A DNA stretch of 64,000 bases from Callorhinus ursinus (taxonomy: Eukaryota; Chordata; Mammalia; Carnivora; Otariidae). A program made the translations under genes and the position numbers. Shown one piece after another: positions 41,230 through 53,040 of this stretch (positions are counted from its first letter, which is position 1; each line of letters begins with the position of its first letter). The stretch is from contig NW_020313057.1 in the NCBI RefSeq assembly GCF_003265705.1, forward strand, positions 3,947,075-4,011,074, in the 5' to 3' direction. The notes under the pieces were generated by a model that saw nothing but the letters and a program-made list of their open reading frames with translations, made no database searches and was not told the DNA's origin.

Positions 41230-41420
41230 ATGATAGCAAACACATATCCAATGCTCCATGCGTGCTAAGCACCATTCTGACTTTGGATGTATTAACTCCA
41301 ATCCTCACGTCAGTCTATGTGGCAGAGGAAGGGATTAGGCATGGAGAGGTAAATGACTTGCCCAAGGCCATGCAGCTGGCCAAGGCTGGAGCTGGGGTTG
41401 AATCCAAGGTGCCTGGTCAG
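41230..41420 (-). mobile_element. MIR element, antisense
   Basis: 'gtgctaagcaccattctgac', 'tattaactccaatcctcac' and 'aaatgacttgcccaaggccatgcagctgg' match antisense MIR. Confidence 0.9.
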
Positions 41421-42636
41421 GGTCTGTGCTTATAGCCCACATGCTAGACTGCCTCACAAAGATGGAGACCAAACTCCTTCCTGTGACCTCGGCCCTGCCT
41501 ACCTCCCGCCCTCCACATGCTCCTGGGCTCTGGTATTACCAAACTGTCTGCATTTCCTCAAAATGGCCTCACTTAGCTTTGCCATCCCAGGTATGGCCAA
41601 GAAGGTCACTGATGAGACAACTGGGGGACATGACTTCCATGGGGTCCTCCCTCTCCCCATACCTTCAGGTAGGTGTGGGCTGTGCTCTAGGTTTAGTGAT
41701 GGTTGCCATTAAGAAAACTCTAAACGATGTCCAAAGTGCCACTCTTCAGCTAGTAACAAAGAATTGAGGATCGTTCATAATAAATGACAATGTGAGGAAC
41801 GTATCTCCAAAGGGACTGCACTCTGATGGCCCCGAAGAGCTCTGATCCCATTAGTGTTCCCACTTCTAGGAACTCACTTCCTCCCCTACATGGGGTGTGC
41901 CTTTGTCTCCTTCTAGAGGTGCATGCTCAGCTGTGGGCTCTTCACACACTGTGTGCTGTTCCCCCTCTGCAGTGAAAGGCGGACTGCCTCTCTTCCTCAA
42001 AGTCTTGAAAGGGCGCTGGGACCCCAGCACAGGGGTCTGTGTTTTGCTTGACAGTGAACCTCAGTTGGGGGATATGTCAAAGTGAGGGGTACTCTGGTTA
42101 CTGTTGTAACAGTCTATGTGTCCATGCGAGGGTCACCTGAGGGGGTCTTCCAGGCTTTCTGGTCCCTCCTTGCCTGACATCTCAGTCAAAGTCTCCCACT
42201 GAGGCCTACTCCCTTCCCCCCGACAGGCTTCAGCCTCCAGGACCAGAGTCCCCCACCTCCCATGAAGCAGATGCCAGGGTCTCTGAAAGTCTTTGGAATC
42301 CTGACTCTTGGGCTGGGCATTCCAACAGCAACTCCTTGGGTGCAGAATCTTGGAAAGGCCGCTTCAAAACAGTCTCGGCTGGGACCCGACGACGACAGGC
42401 TCTGCTTCTGTGAAGGTCTGCAGGACGTCAAAAACATCTCCAGTGCTCCAGGAAGCAGCCAATGGAAACCACCGCTGAGACCCCTCCCACGCCCCCCCCC
42501 CAGGGGCATCCATGTCTCCTGCCTCCCTCCCTCCTGGCAAGCCTGGCACAGACCTGAGGACCTGGCGGGTGGCTTCAGGGACGGCAGAACCCTCTCTGCC
42601 CTGTGGTTCCCAAATGGAGCCTCAGCCCCTCCAAAA
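41421..42636 (+). promoter_or_regulatory. UCMA: Upstream flank of UCMA, presumed promoter and 5' UTR
   Basis: About 1.2 kb of non-repetitive sequence directly precedes the UCMA start codon. No clear TATA or CpG island is visible next to the ATG. The transcription start cannot be placed from the sequence alone. Confidence 0.4.
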
Positions 42637-42694
42637 ATGGCCTGGAGACAGCTGCTCATGTCCTCCTGTCTCTCAGCTGCTGTGCTCCTGACCA
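42637..42694 (+). CDS. UCMA: UCMA exon 1 (signal peptide)
   Basis: The ATG is followed by [18 protein letters not shown], a typical short signal peptide. The donor ACCA|gtgagt is strong. The 58 nt end in phase 1, as in human. Confidence 0.92.
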
Positions 42695-45600
42695 GTGAGT
42701 ATGGGGAGGCTCCAGGATGGACTAGCGTTAGGTGAGGCTGCTTAGCTGGCCTAGGTAGGAAGGGGGCGTGTTTACTGTTAAGACAGTTGTGCCTGGGGTG
42801 TGTGTGTGTTTGTGTGTGAGTGTGTGTATAACACAACACAGGAAGAACAGCTTACTTGGTGGTTTCCTGGGTGGACTGCTCTGTGGCTGGGATTTGCAGA
42901 CCCCAGGGCCCCACACCGGGGCCTGGCAAGCCAGTGTCTGGGAAGGGCTGTCCCAGCTCAGCTCTGGGCGAGGGCTCCCCTTGAGGTGCCACAGCCCTCA
43001 CCCTGTGTTCTCCCACAGTGCTGCAAGAGGGGACTGGTGCATCGATGGGTACCCGGCAGGTGGCAGGACAAGAGGCCCAGGAAGGGGAGTGCGAGGGCCA
43101 CCCAGGGGTGCAAGGTGGATGGGATAGCTACTGCAGTAGCCCTGGCGAACCTGGGCTGGTCGTGACGGGCCTCTCTCGGGTTTTAGATGTGGAACAGAAG
43201 ATTTTCATGCAAGAATCAGATGCCTCAAATTTCCTCAAGAAGCGCGGCAAGCGGTCCCCCAAATCCCGAGACAAGGCCAATGGTAAGGATGCTGGAGGCC
43301 TGCCCCTCCCATTCCTTTCTCACAGTCAGCTGGGCTGTGGGGACTGCTGGGGGATCGAGGAAGGCTCCACCTAGGCCATCGGGTATCAAAGTGACAGCGG
43401 TTCTGAATTAGAAATTCCACATTTCCTCAGCTGCAGGTCACATCTTTGACTACACCACCAGGGTAAGGAACGAAAAGGGGCAGGGCTACATCGAACGCAC
43501 TTAATAGAGATGAGAGGCATCCCAATTTCAGAAAGTTTAAAACGTTAAGGACAAATATGTTCTAGTCAGGAGGGAACACAGTATCTGGGTGTGTGGTTTC
43601 TGGGGGTATCAGACAGTGCCTCACGTGTAAGAGCACTCACCAGCACTACAGGCAGGGAGAGGGCACATGGGACTAGGAGCTGGGGCAGTGGGCTTGGTGA
43701 CAGCTGTGCTAAGTGGCCTTGGCCTCTTCCTACCCTGGCCCCAAGTTTCCTTACTCATAAGCCCCTGAAACTGTGGTATGCAGCCAGCAGTGTTTTTCTG
43801 TGTGTTTGTTTTGTTTTTTAAATTTTCATTTTCAATGCATTTGGAAGGCTTTTGAGCTTGGAAGTGTGTCTCCTCCTTAGTCCGAAGTAGGCCCTGGTGC
43901 CCCTGCCTGGCAGGGACCCTCATTTCCATGACCTGCCGACCCTTGAAGGCATCTAAGTTTTCTGCCCTTGAACTAGATTCTTCCAAGGACTCTGAGCTCT
44001 GTCTCTGAGTCTGTGGCTTGACTCATTACTTGCGCGTATGTCTGAATAAACTCTTTGTGTACCTCAGCACGCTCTGCGAGGCTAACTTGCTCAGTAAAAA
44101 TAACAGGACTGTTTTCAAATGATGAAAATGCTTGGAGATGAAATTCCTTTCCCCCACCCCCAACCAACTGGATTAAGTATGAACCACACTGGGAAAATCT
44201 CCAGGCCTCACCCAACTTGAGATTTAGAAGGTAGCAAACATCCAGAAACATGGGAAGGATTGTGATGAAGGTTGGGCAGTTCTTGATGGAAATCAGAGAA
44301 GCGGCCTCCTGGCAGACTTCCAGCGGGGAACTGGAGTGAATTTAGGAGAGGCGAATAGTTTCCATCCTCGTAAGCTGATTCAGAACCACGAGGAGCATGA
44401 TGAAGTCAGAAGTCCCTCATCTCAAACAGAAGTCGCGGGGGGGGGGGGGGGCGGGCGGCCAGGACAGCCTGGTGAAGACATAGGATGCACCTGCACCTGA
44501 GTTCACCTGCTGTCATCTGGGTGACTCCCTTGTATGGGCAGGAGAACAATGCCCAGTTATGTCTCAGGCTGGGTAAAAGGCAAGTGACATTGACAGACTG
44601 GAATCTGGAACCAGGAAACAGGCACCTGACATCTCTAAGCTTCTGGGTAAAGATGCAAGAGGTTCCTTTAGGACGAGAGGAGGCACTAAGAATGAAATGC
44701 AGAACCTCAGAAGGGATGTACACAATGCACAGGATGCACAGTGTCAACGTGGCATTTTGTCCTAAGGCTTAAATTGTTCTTAGCTGTTGCTGAGTCAAGG
44801 GTCCCATTTGTCGCATCTCCAGAAAGGCAATTTGGAAAGACTGCTTCTTTTTTGAAGTACATAGGAATGGAAAATGCTTCTTTAGGAACTGGTGATGGCT
44901 TATTTAATAAGCACTTGCTTCCTACACTCCAAACCCCTTTGCCTCCTATCCCCAGTGGGTTTCTAGGACTTGGAGCAACACTGGGGCTCAGGGTGCATCA
45001 TAAGAGGGATGGGGCCACGAAAGGTGTGTTCTGGGCCAAGGAGTGGAGTGTGGGCACCTGGGGCTCCGGCTCATCCCAAGCTATGCCCTGACCAACTGTG
45101 TGACTTTGATTAGGTCACTGTACCTCTCTGAGCCTCAATTCCCTCTTAAGAAATGTGTGGATGTGGGGCAAGGGGTAAGTGTGGGGGAAGGACGGGAGTA
45201 CCAATTCCTTCTGCCAGACTCCAGAGTCCCACAACTATGTGGGTAAAGGCATAAGTGTGGGAAAAGCATGGGATTTACCTAAGGAATCTGCACTGAGACC
45301 AATTCACAGATAATTGGACTTTTACTCTCAGTTACATAAAATAATGTAATATAAATAACAAGTACTTAATTAATTGACTTATTGTAGGCCACTTAACTTT
45401 CAAACATTTCAGATGGTTTATGGTATTATTATTGCACAAAGAAATCCTTTGTTGTTTGTACCAGCACCCCTGTAATGTGGGGTAGGGCAAGAACCCAATG
45501 GCTTCCTCAGTTTCTCTTCTTCCATCATCACTGTCCCCGACTTCCTCCTGCACAGCCAAGCTGGGGGGGACAATGGCGCCTGAGTCTCCCCTCTTTGATG

Positions 45601-47774
45601 TGATCATACCAGAGGAGTGTGAGGTGTCCTTGAGGGACCAGTTCCTCCTGCAGCAGATATGGCCTTCCTGCTGTTGTGGATTTGTCCAGCTGAAGCCCAG
45701 TTAAATGCAATTATCTTGATACTAAGAGAACTTTCAATAATTTCTTTCAGACAACCAGAGCCCTGGTCAAGAAGAGGTCAAGATTTAAGGGTAGAAATGG
45801 GTGAACCGGGGAACTATTTTACACCAAAAGATCTCCAATCTAGAAAGATTTTTCCAGGCTGAAATAAAGCAGGTGAGGAACAGCTCACCTGCTGGTGAAG
45901 GTGTGATGTGGTATTTCAGGCAGGGATTCCCGCTGGGGCTCAAGGCGCTGCTGGGGGGCTGCACGGTTCAACTGCCAAGGAATGGTTCCCATATTTATAT
46001 GTTCTTGGTGACAGTTTTCACTTATCACTGGGGGTATTTCTTCCGCCCACAGAGGTGTACCCCCCAATGTTATCATGTGGAACTCAGATTTCTCATAAAA
46101 AAGTTTACAGCTGAGGCACCTAGGTGGCTCAGTTGGTGAAGCGTTCGACTCTTGGTTTCAGCTCAGGTCATGATCAGGGTCGTGAGATCAAGCCCCACGT
46201 CAGGCACCATGCTCAGTGTAGACCCTGCATGAGATTCTCTCTCCCTTTCCCTCTGGTCCTCTCCCTGTTCTCTCTCTCAAATAAATAAAATCTTAAAAAA
46301 AAAAAGTTTACAGCCAACTTCACTAGAATGCATTGTCTTACAAAATAAGGGATAACTGCAGTCAGTAACTTCAGGAAGTTTACCTGATCACCTCATATTC
46401 TGTACCAGTTACCTATTGCTGTGTACCGATGGACCCCGAATTCAGCAGCTTAAAACCACATTTACGGTCTAGTTGCTCAGCAGTCCAGATATGCCTTAGC
46501 TGGGGGCCTCAGGCTCAGCACCTCTCCCACGCTGCAGTCATCTCAAGGCCTGACGGCAAGATCTGCCTTCAAACAAGCCTCAGTGCCTTGCCGACTCTCT
46601 GTCAAAGCCACCGGTTCCTTGCCATGAGTGGGCCTCTCCATAAGACCGCTTACAACACGGCAGCTGGCTTCCCTCAGAACAAGAGATGCCCAAGAAGGAA
46701 GCCACATTCCATCATGGCTTCCATCTTCTGCTCACTGGAAGAGTCAGTTAAAGCCAGTCCACACAAAGGGAGGGAACTGCCTAAGAGCACGGATATCAAG
46801 GATCCTCTCAGATCTCCCTACCTCATTTTATCATCCCTACCATCATTGTGCCCTGTATACATTTCTTTTTTTTTTTTTAAAGATTTTATTTATTTAATTG
46901 ATAGAGAGAGAGAGAGGGAACACAAGCAGGGGGAGTGGGAGAGGGAGAAGCAGGCTTCCCGCCGAGCAGGGAGCCCGATGCGGGGCTCGATCCCAGGACC
47001 CTGGGACCATGACCTGAGCCGAAGGCAGTCGCTTAACCAACTGAGCCACCCAGGCGCCCCCCTGTATACATTTCTATCACAACAGCCATACTGCTGGGCA
47101 TGACTTATTTTTGTATCTTTCTCCTTATATGGACTACAGGCCTCTAAAACAGAGGGACAGAATCTTTCTTACTTGCCTTTTTAATCTGTGCCTGGCACAC
47201 ATTTTGGCTGTGACACGGCTCAAAGACGGACTTGGAGGTATTAATGTGAAATTAGCTTTTTTTAAAAAAGATTTTATTAATTTGAGAGAGCCTGAGAAAG
47301 CTCCTGCTGAGCTCAGAGCCTGACATGGGACTTTGAAATTAACTTTAAGTTGATTATTCCCTCCTAGAATTCATTTCTAATCATTGGATTTCTAGATTCT
47401 AACTGGCCCAGCATACTCAGATGCACCACTAATTTTATGAGTGAAGCTAAACTGCTTTTCTCATTTGCAAAATATGGTGCCTGGACAGGATGAGTTCCTG
47501 GGTCCTTCAAGTTTTAAAGTCTGTGTCAGGAGTAAACCATCTTCGTGAAGCCCCCCTCCCAAACAACCCTTCCCTGCCAGGTTCAAGTTTCTCAGGCAAA
47601 ATGATCAGTGTTCCCCTGAAAGTGTGCCACTGTCCCCATTCTTGGAGGCAACTCTCACTTCTTGCCCCTTCCCAGTGGAGAAGAGGCAGAAGCTGCGGGC
47701 TGATGAGCTGCAGAGAGAGTATTACGAGGAACAAAGGAACGAGTTTGAGAACTTCGTGGAGGAGCAAAATGACG
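42637..47774 (+). CDS. UCMA: Unique cartilage matrix-associated protein (Gla-rich protein), exons 1-4; last exon not found
   Basis: UCMA/GRP is a small secreted vitamin K-dependent protein of growth-plate cartilage and bone that binds calcium through many gamma-carboxylated Glu residues. Coding segments are 42637-42694, 43019-43084 (or to 43114), 43187-43282 and 47676-47774. With the shorter exon 2 they total 319 nt, exactly the human length for exons 1-4 as I recall it. The start MAWRQLL followed by an LSAAVLLT core is the signal peptide. [11 protein letters not shown] carries an AxxF motif (ASNF) and is followed by a basic cleavage region [11 protein letters not shown]. The Glu-rich segment includes [14 protein letters not shown] and ends VEEQND. 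Oddities: the exon 2 donor reads GG, and the exon for the C-terminal ~32 residues was not seen downstream. The gene may be alternatively spliced, damaged, or mis-assembled here. Confidence 0.9.
42797..42829. repeat. (TG)n microsatellite in UCMA intron 1
   Basis: An interrupted TG tract about 33 nt long. Confidence 0.9.
43019..43084 (+). CDS. UCMA: UCMA exon 2, with an abnormal donor
   Basis: The acceptor is ctcccacag|TGCTGCAAGA. Residues 20-42 are [20 protein letters not shown] then QE, aligning without a gap to the human segment. By homology the exon ends at GAAG (43084), but the next bases are GGGAGT, so +2 is G, not T. The next usable in-frame donor is CAAG|gtggat at 43114/43115, which would add ten residues ([10 protein letters not shown]). 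Skipping this exon would also keep the frame. Confidence 0.8.
43187..43282 (+). CDS. UCMA: UCMA exon 3
   Basis: The acceptor is gggttttag|ATGTGGAACA and the donor GCCAATG|gtaagg. The 96 nt encode [18 protein letters not shown] and then [13 protein letters not shown], with the AxxF motif and basic cleavage site. Confidence 0.95.
43283..46100. other. UCMA intron 3, left part
   Basis: Contains a poly-G run at 44,438-44,457, a probable MIR scrap near 45,080-45,160 (+) and otherwise unassigned sequence. No extra exon is seen. Confidence 0.45.
46114..46300 (+). mobile_element. SINEC, full form
   Basis: A 'gaggcacctaggtggctcagttggtgaagcg' head and 'caaataaataaaatctt' tail are present. AAAAAGTTTACAGC is duplicated on both sides. 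Confidence 0.95.
46405..46850 (+). mobile_element. Old dispersed repeat, family not assigned
   Basis: 'accagttacctattgctgtgtacc', 'cagcagcttaaaaccaca' and 'tggcttccctcagaacaagag' belong to a common ancient mammalian repeat. Its continuation past the inserted SINE is plausible. Confidence 0.55.
46868..47060 (-). mobile_element. SINEC, full form, antisense
   Basis: 'aaagattttatttatttaattgatag' runs to 'ctgagccacccaggcgcccc'. CCCTGTATACATTTCT is duplicated at about 46,850 and 47,061. Confidence 0.97.
47263..47336 (-). mobile_element. SINEC fragment, antisense, internally deleted
   Basis: 'aaaagattttattaatttgagag' is joined to 'gctcctgctgagctcagagcctgacatggg' and then lost. Confidence 0.8.
47676..47774 (+). 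CDS. UCMA: UCMA exon 4 (Glu-rich region)
   Basis: The acceptor is cccttcccag|TGGAGAAGAG and the donor AATGACG|gtaaga. The 99 nt encode [20 protein letters not shown] followed by [12 protein letters not shown]. It is nearly identical to the human Gla-rich segment. Confidence 0.96.
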
Positions 47775-48219
47775 GTAAGAGCTCTTCAGCCAGTGTCTTC
47801 GGGGAAGTGGGCCTTTGGGGGAAAATCAAAAGTTGCTTCCACTTCTCCCTAAATTTTAATTAGAGGAGGGAGGGGTAAGAGAGGCTCTTTCCTCAGTTCA
47901 CATCTATTGGAGTCCTGAAGAAAAAAAGTCACACAAATGGCTACAGAACTTGAGAAGGCACAGAAGAGAACACAACACCTATATTTCCACTGGCTTGGGG
48001 AAATTTTGGCTGATCGTATTTTCTCCTCCTGCTTGGGGATTACGGTGGTGGCCCGTGTTCCTTGTCTTAGCCCCCATGCTGGTGGCTTAGCTCTGGTTAC
48101 AGGTAAGTTGGAAAGGTTTCAAACTCACTTTCAAATCCCCTGGATTCACATCAACAGAATGGCTCTAGGAACTACTCATTCTGGCCTTTGTTCACCTATT
48201 CACTATAATCAGTATCTTT
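47775..48219. other. Sequence after UCMA exon 4
   Basis: An apparent intron. No exon homologous to the UCMA C-terminus (expected W-x-x-W-H-Y-D-G) is seen here or downstream to 58.8 kb. Confidence 0.5.
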
Positions 48220-48404
48220 TTTTTTTTTAAGGATATTTATTTATTTGACAGAGAGAGAGCACAAGCAGGGGGAGCAGCAGAGGGAGAGGGGGAAGCAAGC
48301 TCCCCGCTGATCAGAGAGCCTGACGCGGGGCTCGATCCCAGGACCCTGGGATGATGACCTGAGCTGAAGGCAGACATTTAACGACTGAGCCACCCAGGCG
48401 CCCC
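48220..48404 (-). mobile_element. SINEC, full form, antisense
   Basis: 'aaggatatttatttatttgacag' runs to 'ctgagccacccaggcgcccc'. TATAATC(A/C)GTATCTT is duplicated on both sides. Confidence 0.96.
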
Positions 48405-49563
48405 TATAATCCGTATCTTGTCTGACCGGTGTAACCAAACCAGGAAACCTGACCTCAGAAAGCAACTCACCCATAGTGTTAGGCACGTGCTAAGTTTTAT
48501 ACGCTTTGCTTGCGCCCTTATGCAACTGTTCTTATCTTTTCTAAGCCTTGGCATTTGTGTCAGAGTCTCTTGCTAGGCAAACGGCACACTTTTTTCCCTG
48601 CCTCAGGACTCCTGCCTCCCTTAGGCAATGCTGATTTCACAAAGGCCTTAGTGGTGGCAGCTGGGTGTGGGCATAGGCATGGGCAGAGGGAGGTCCTGTT
48701 TTCAGACCAGCCTCTCATGGCGTGGGATGGGACTTACCATCTATTAAGTGTCCTCAAGTGTCACCCTGAGCAAAACCCTGTAGAAACACTGATCAGGGCT
48801 GAGGCTAGCAGGCCAGAGTGTGTATTTATGTTTATTTTTGTTTTGGTCTTTCCCCCACACTTCTAGATGGAAATGCTCCCAAGCAAGCTCCTGAAATGTA
48901 CATGAGCTTGGACAAAGGGCCCCAGTTTAGGTGACCTTTGCTAGAGAAAGTCCGTGGTTTTGGTTCTGAAGTCATGAGCCTCCTGGCTTGTATGTTCTGG
49001 TGGATTTGGGAGGTAACACTCTGAGGACATCTCTTAGAAACAGGATACAATCACCAGGTACCCAAGGGCTGCAGGTCGTGCCCACTGCCTCACAGGTGGC
49101 ACCTGAGCCCTGCAAACAGGTGTTGGGCTTGGATCCCACCAAATCAAGCTCTCTGGGAACATCCGGGGGGTGGGCAGGCCACTGTAACTCAGAGGCAAAA
49201 TATTTCTGTTGGACATTTGTTTACCTTGGTGAACAACTTGGGGAGAGGCATTTAAAAATGAGAGTGTACTCTGCAATCATGCTACTGACCTACACCTTCA
49301 CTGTCTGTGGGTGTCTAAACTGATCAAACCAGAATGTTTCCAAAAGGAAACCAGTAAAGTAATGAACACTTTCCTCAGAATTGGAAAAACATGCACAGGA
49401 ATATTTAATGGAAAACTGCTATTTCATCACTTAAAATGTTCTTTCACGTTTACTCATCCTTACCCAATCTTTTTTTCTTAACATTTCCACTGTAAAATTA
49501 TTTCATTTACAATATATGCTCAATGTAGCAAATTCAAGCAACATGGAAATCCATTACACACGA
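48405..49563. other. Non-repetitive stretch downstream of UCMA exon 4
   Basis: About 1.15 kb with no recognised repeat. It is a plausible place for the missing UCMA exon, but no matching codons are seen. Confidence 0.4.
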
Positions 49564-49692
49564 GGCACCTGGCTGTGCCCGACTGGCTCAGTCGGTAGTG
49601 TGTGTGACTCTTGATCTTGGGGTTGTGAGTTCAAGCCCCATGTCGGGTTTAGAGATTACTTAAAAATAAAATCTTAAAAAAAAAAAAAAAAG
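49564..49692 (+). mobile_element. SINEC, short form
   Basis: A 'ggcacctggctgtgcccgactggctcagtcgg' head, 'gactcttgatcttggggttgtgag', 'agagattacttaaaaat' and an A tail are present. The head carries a small insertion (tgtgcccgac). Confidence 0.94.
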
Positions 49693-52041
49693 GAAATGTG
49701 TGTAATGACACATAAGGAGAGTTTTTCCTTTTTGCTTCTTTAATTCAATTCTACTCTGAGGTAAGCCCTGTCAGTGGTTTAGTATGTATCCTTCCACTTT
49801 TCCTGTCTATTTTCACACACACTTCATTCTTTATAAAGGCAAAATAACATATAATTATGCAAATCCAGATAGCCCCACAGCCAGTGCAGAAAGGAACTAC
49901 TTAGCAGATCTGAGTTGGCCACATGGAACTGGCTGATACCAAAGTAGAGCTCTGAAAGCTCCCTCTTTCTAACAAGGTCTAACAAGAGTATTTGCCTCGA
50001 CCAAGTAGCTCATTATTAGATTGTCGCAGGCATGTTCCTTCCATAAGCAAGGAGAGCATCATGGAATTGGGTCCTTTTACTGTAATTCTTTTCACAGTGG
50101 AGCTGATGCAGCTCTCCCCAGCTGAAGCACACTTCTCTGTGAGGTAATGGGTGCTCAAGGAACACTGCGCTCCCAGGTTTTCCCTCAATAAGCCCTATTT
50201 TGTATTTACCTCACATGGCCCTAGTGGGGGGTGGTTTATGTGTGTCTTTGCTCCCTTTGCATGTCAGTGAATATGCTAGACTTTACTTACCCATTCCTCT
50301 ATTAGTAAGACAGGTTTCTGGAAATTAAATGATGGGGTCATAACTTACATGTGAAACTGGATAAATCAGATTTCTCTTTGAAGAGGTTGTATGTGCTTTC
50401 TGTTATTGGACACCTTTGCCAATCCTTTCTTAAACCAAGCAAACAGAATATTGGCAGAAAGGTCGGAAAGGGGGAACTCTTTCAGGATATACTGTCCATG
50501 GTGTTTCCTCAGACAGAAAATGTCACCTTCAGCTCTAGTCTCCAAATCACACCCTGTCTGCAGGAGCCACACATTTCCACCAGCTACCCCACAGCCTTTG
50601 GGCCTGTTTTCAACAGAAAGCCTCTTTAGGAAATCTGCTCTTCTCCGCAGCTTCACTGAAAGGACCAGCAGCTTTAAATGAGAACGTGATTGCACTGGAA
50701 GAAACTAGCATTAAGGAAACACTTTACAGATGCCTCAAAATTTCATTACTATTTTTACTTTTTATGATGAGACAAATTGAGAATGAATATTTCAAAGTTT
50801 TAAAACATAAATCTCAACAGAAAGGAATGGAGTTCTGCTGTTTGCCTGCTATCTCCCATCTCTGATCTTAACTGGAGAAATCAGTCAGCTTGAGCAGAAC
50901 GAAGGTCAGAGGTGTTCCTCTCTGGATTACTGGGCAGGAGACGCATGCATGGGCCCCATCCGCTTCCTACTGCACCCCTGAAAGTGGCAGAACAGGGAAC
51001 CTTAGCGAACTGGCCAGATATACCCCTGCCTCAGTCTTGCTCTTGTGGGTGGGGCTCCTCACAGCACCTCATCCCACACCTAGATGACGATTTCTCGCTG
51101 AGAGGCGCGTAGGAGCATTACATTCCTGACCTTAGCTGGGTTACTAAGTGAGAGAAGACATGGCGAGCCAACCAGCTGCGGTTTTTAGTTGGGCACAGCA
51201 GTGCAGGCTTGGCTGACTGCTAGCTCCGAACCTGAGGCAGGACTGCAGGCTGCTGGCCCAGGAGGACAGATGAGCTGGCACTTTACTCACATGAAACTGC
51301 CCTCTTGGTTGGCCAGATCCAGTCCTCGAGCCTTTTGGTTGGTAACCCCAATTTACAAGGGGGAATGTGTGTAGTTACACATCTAGATGTGCAATGGGGA
51401 AAAAAAGCAAAGCATTGCTCTCCACCTTAGGCCATAAAAATGGAGGAGCCACATTTTGGGTCATCTTGGTCATAACACACCCAAATGCCTTCTGGTAAGA
51501 GGGCCAGCAACCAGGTAGAGGGCAGCTGTTGGATTCAAACCCACAGCCATCCACACCCGCAGGAAGGGACACTGAGGCCAGACAGATGTCAAGAATCAAG
51601 AATGGTGTGACTGAATAGCCAGTTTAAAACAATAAAACAGCCTGTCCTTCCCTCTTCAATGACTATGCGCTTGGCATGCTCGCTCCAGATAGAGCTCTGG
51701 TAGAAAAAAAGAAATCTATTACCTCATTTTATCTCCATCCTTAACAAGGGTCCCATCATACCTCAGCATTTTCAAATTCTGCCCAGAATTCCTTCATTGA
51801 AAACCATTCACAGTCATTTTATCTGGGCAGGGAGAAACATGCCAAGGGTAACACGAGCAGGACTCTGGGCAGCAACATTTACTAGGAATGGAGCAATCTG
51901 TATTTTTAGAGACTGGCCTTGTCAAAAGTGTGGACTTTTGGACTCTTCTCTGTTCTTTCATTACTCTCTCCTAGTCCTTTAGGGATTCCAGCAACAAATT
52001 TGTCACAGGATGAATTGATGAAAATACATTATTTTTATTTA
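49693..52041. other. Non-repetitive stretch between SINEs
   Basis: About 2.3 kb with no SINEC or young L1. Overlapping short open frames around 50.4-50.7 kb and 50.9-51.1 kb resemble nothing I know. No UCMA exon 5 codons are seen. Confidence 0.4.
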
Positions 52042-52160
52042 TTTATTTTTTTAAGATTTTATTTATTTTTAAGTAATCTTTATACCCAACATGGGGCTCA
52101 AACTCACAACCCCAAGACCAAGAGTTGCATGCTCCACTGACTGAGCCAGCCTGGTACCCT
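52042..52160 (-). mobile_element. SINEC, short form, antisense
   Basis: 'taagattttatttatttttaagtaatc' runs to 'ctgagccagcctggtaccc'. Confidence 0.93.
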
Positions 52161-52169
52161 GAAAACATT

Positions 52170-52376
52170 ATTTTTTAAATTTTTTATTTTGTTTTAAGAG
52201 AAAGACAGCAAGAGCAAACGGGGTGGGGGTAGGGGCAGAGGAAGAGGAAGTATCCTAAGTAGGTTCCATGACCAACTCGGAGCCTGAGGCAGGGCTCCAT
52301 CCCAAGTCTCTGAGATCATGACCTGAATAGAAATGAAGAGTCGGCCACTTAACCTACTTAGCCAGCCAGGCGCCCC
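52170..52376 (-). mobile_element. SINEC, full form, antisense
   Basis: 'tattttgttttaagagaaagac' runs to 'cttagccagccaggcgccccc'. It sits ten bases from the previous SINE. Confidence 0.9.
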
Positions 52377-52756
52377 CAAAACTCGTTATTTTTAATTCAT
52401 TGGTTTTTTATGTTGCCATTTTCTTTTTCCTGCTTCTTTTTGTTCTGGTGGGAGGATCGGGGTGGGAATGTGGGAATGCGCTCCAGGGGAGATTTTACAA
52501 ATTATTATCATGTATCTTTGTTTACTTAGGATTTTTTGGGGGGAGGAAGTGGTCATTTTTGTGAGCCTCAGAATGATTTTTTAAAATTTAAAAAACGTGG
52601 TACATGCTTTTCATCAGTTTAATTTGGTTGGGTAGCTCATTTCTAATTTCATTTCCAACCAATTATCTTCCAATTTTTTTGACAAATTTTTCATAATCTA
52701 AAAGTTCTTAAGGGATTTGTCCAAAAGCAAACTGGTTAAAAATACGGATATTCTAG
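52377..52756. other. AT-rich stretch, nothing recognised
   Basis: About 380 bp, T-rich, with no assigned repeat. Confidence 0.35.
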
Positions 52757-52915
52757 GGATGCCTAGGTGGTTCAGTTAAGTGTCTGCCTTTGGCTGGGGT
52801 CCTGGGATCGAGTCCTGCTTCAGGCTCCCTGCTCAGTGGGGGAGCCTGCTTTTCTCTCTGCTGGCCGCTCCCCCTGCTTGTGCTCTCTGACAAATAAATA
52901 AAATCTTTAAAAAAA
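52757..52915 (+). mobile_element. SINEC, full form, with internal deletion
   Basis: A 'ggatgcctaggtggttcagttaagtgtctg' head and 'caaataaataaaatctttaaa' tail are present. The segment between 'ggctggggtcctggg' and the expected 'caggtcatgatccc' is missing. ATA(C/T)GGATATTCTA flanks it. Confidence 0.95.
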
Positions 52916-52984
52916 ATATGGATATTCTAATTCCTAATTGGTAACTTTGGTATACCCTGTGATCTTACAATGTATTAACACTTT

Positions 52985-53040
52985 AAAAAATATATTTATT
53001 TATTCATGAGAAACAGCGAGAGAGATCACAGAGGGAGATT
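52985..53040 (-). mobile_element. SINEC tail fragment, antisense
   Basis: 'atatttatttattcatgag' and a GA-rich start stop abruptly after about 55 nt. Confidence 0.6.

Noticed and set aside
42186..42839. 217-codon open frame antisense to UCMA exon 1
   Set aside because: It overlaps UCMA's promoter, signal-peptide exon and a TG microsatellite. Composition is low-complexity and no known domain is seen.
46429..47103. 224-codon open frame on the + strand
   Set aside because: It runs through an old dispersed repeat and straight across an antisense SINEC, so it is chance.
50893..51000. Candidate UCMA exon 5 (gagcagaacgaagg...gccccatccgc)
   Set aside because: Resemblance is limited to a few short strings. 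There is no suitable acceptor and no reading frame giving the conserved W-x-x-W-H-Y-D-G.
51240..51300. Second candidate UCMA exon 5 (gatgagctggcactttactc)
   Set aside because: Only about ten scattered identical bases, and no frame or splice site to match.
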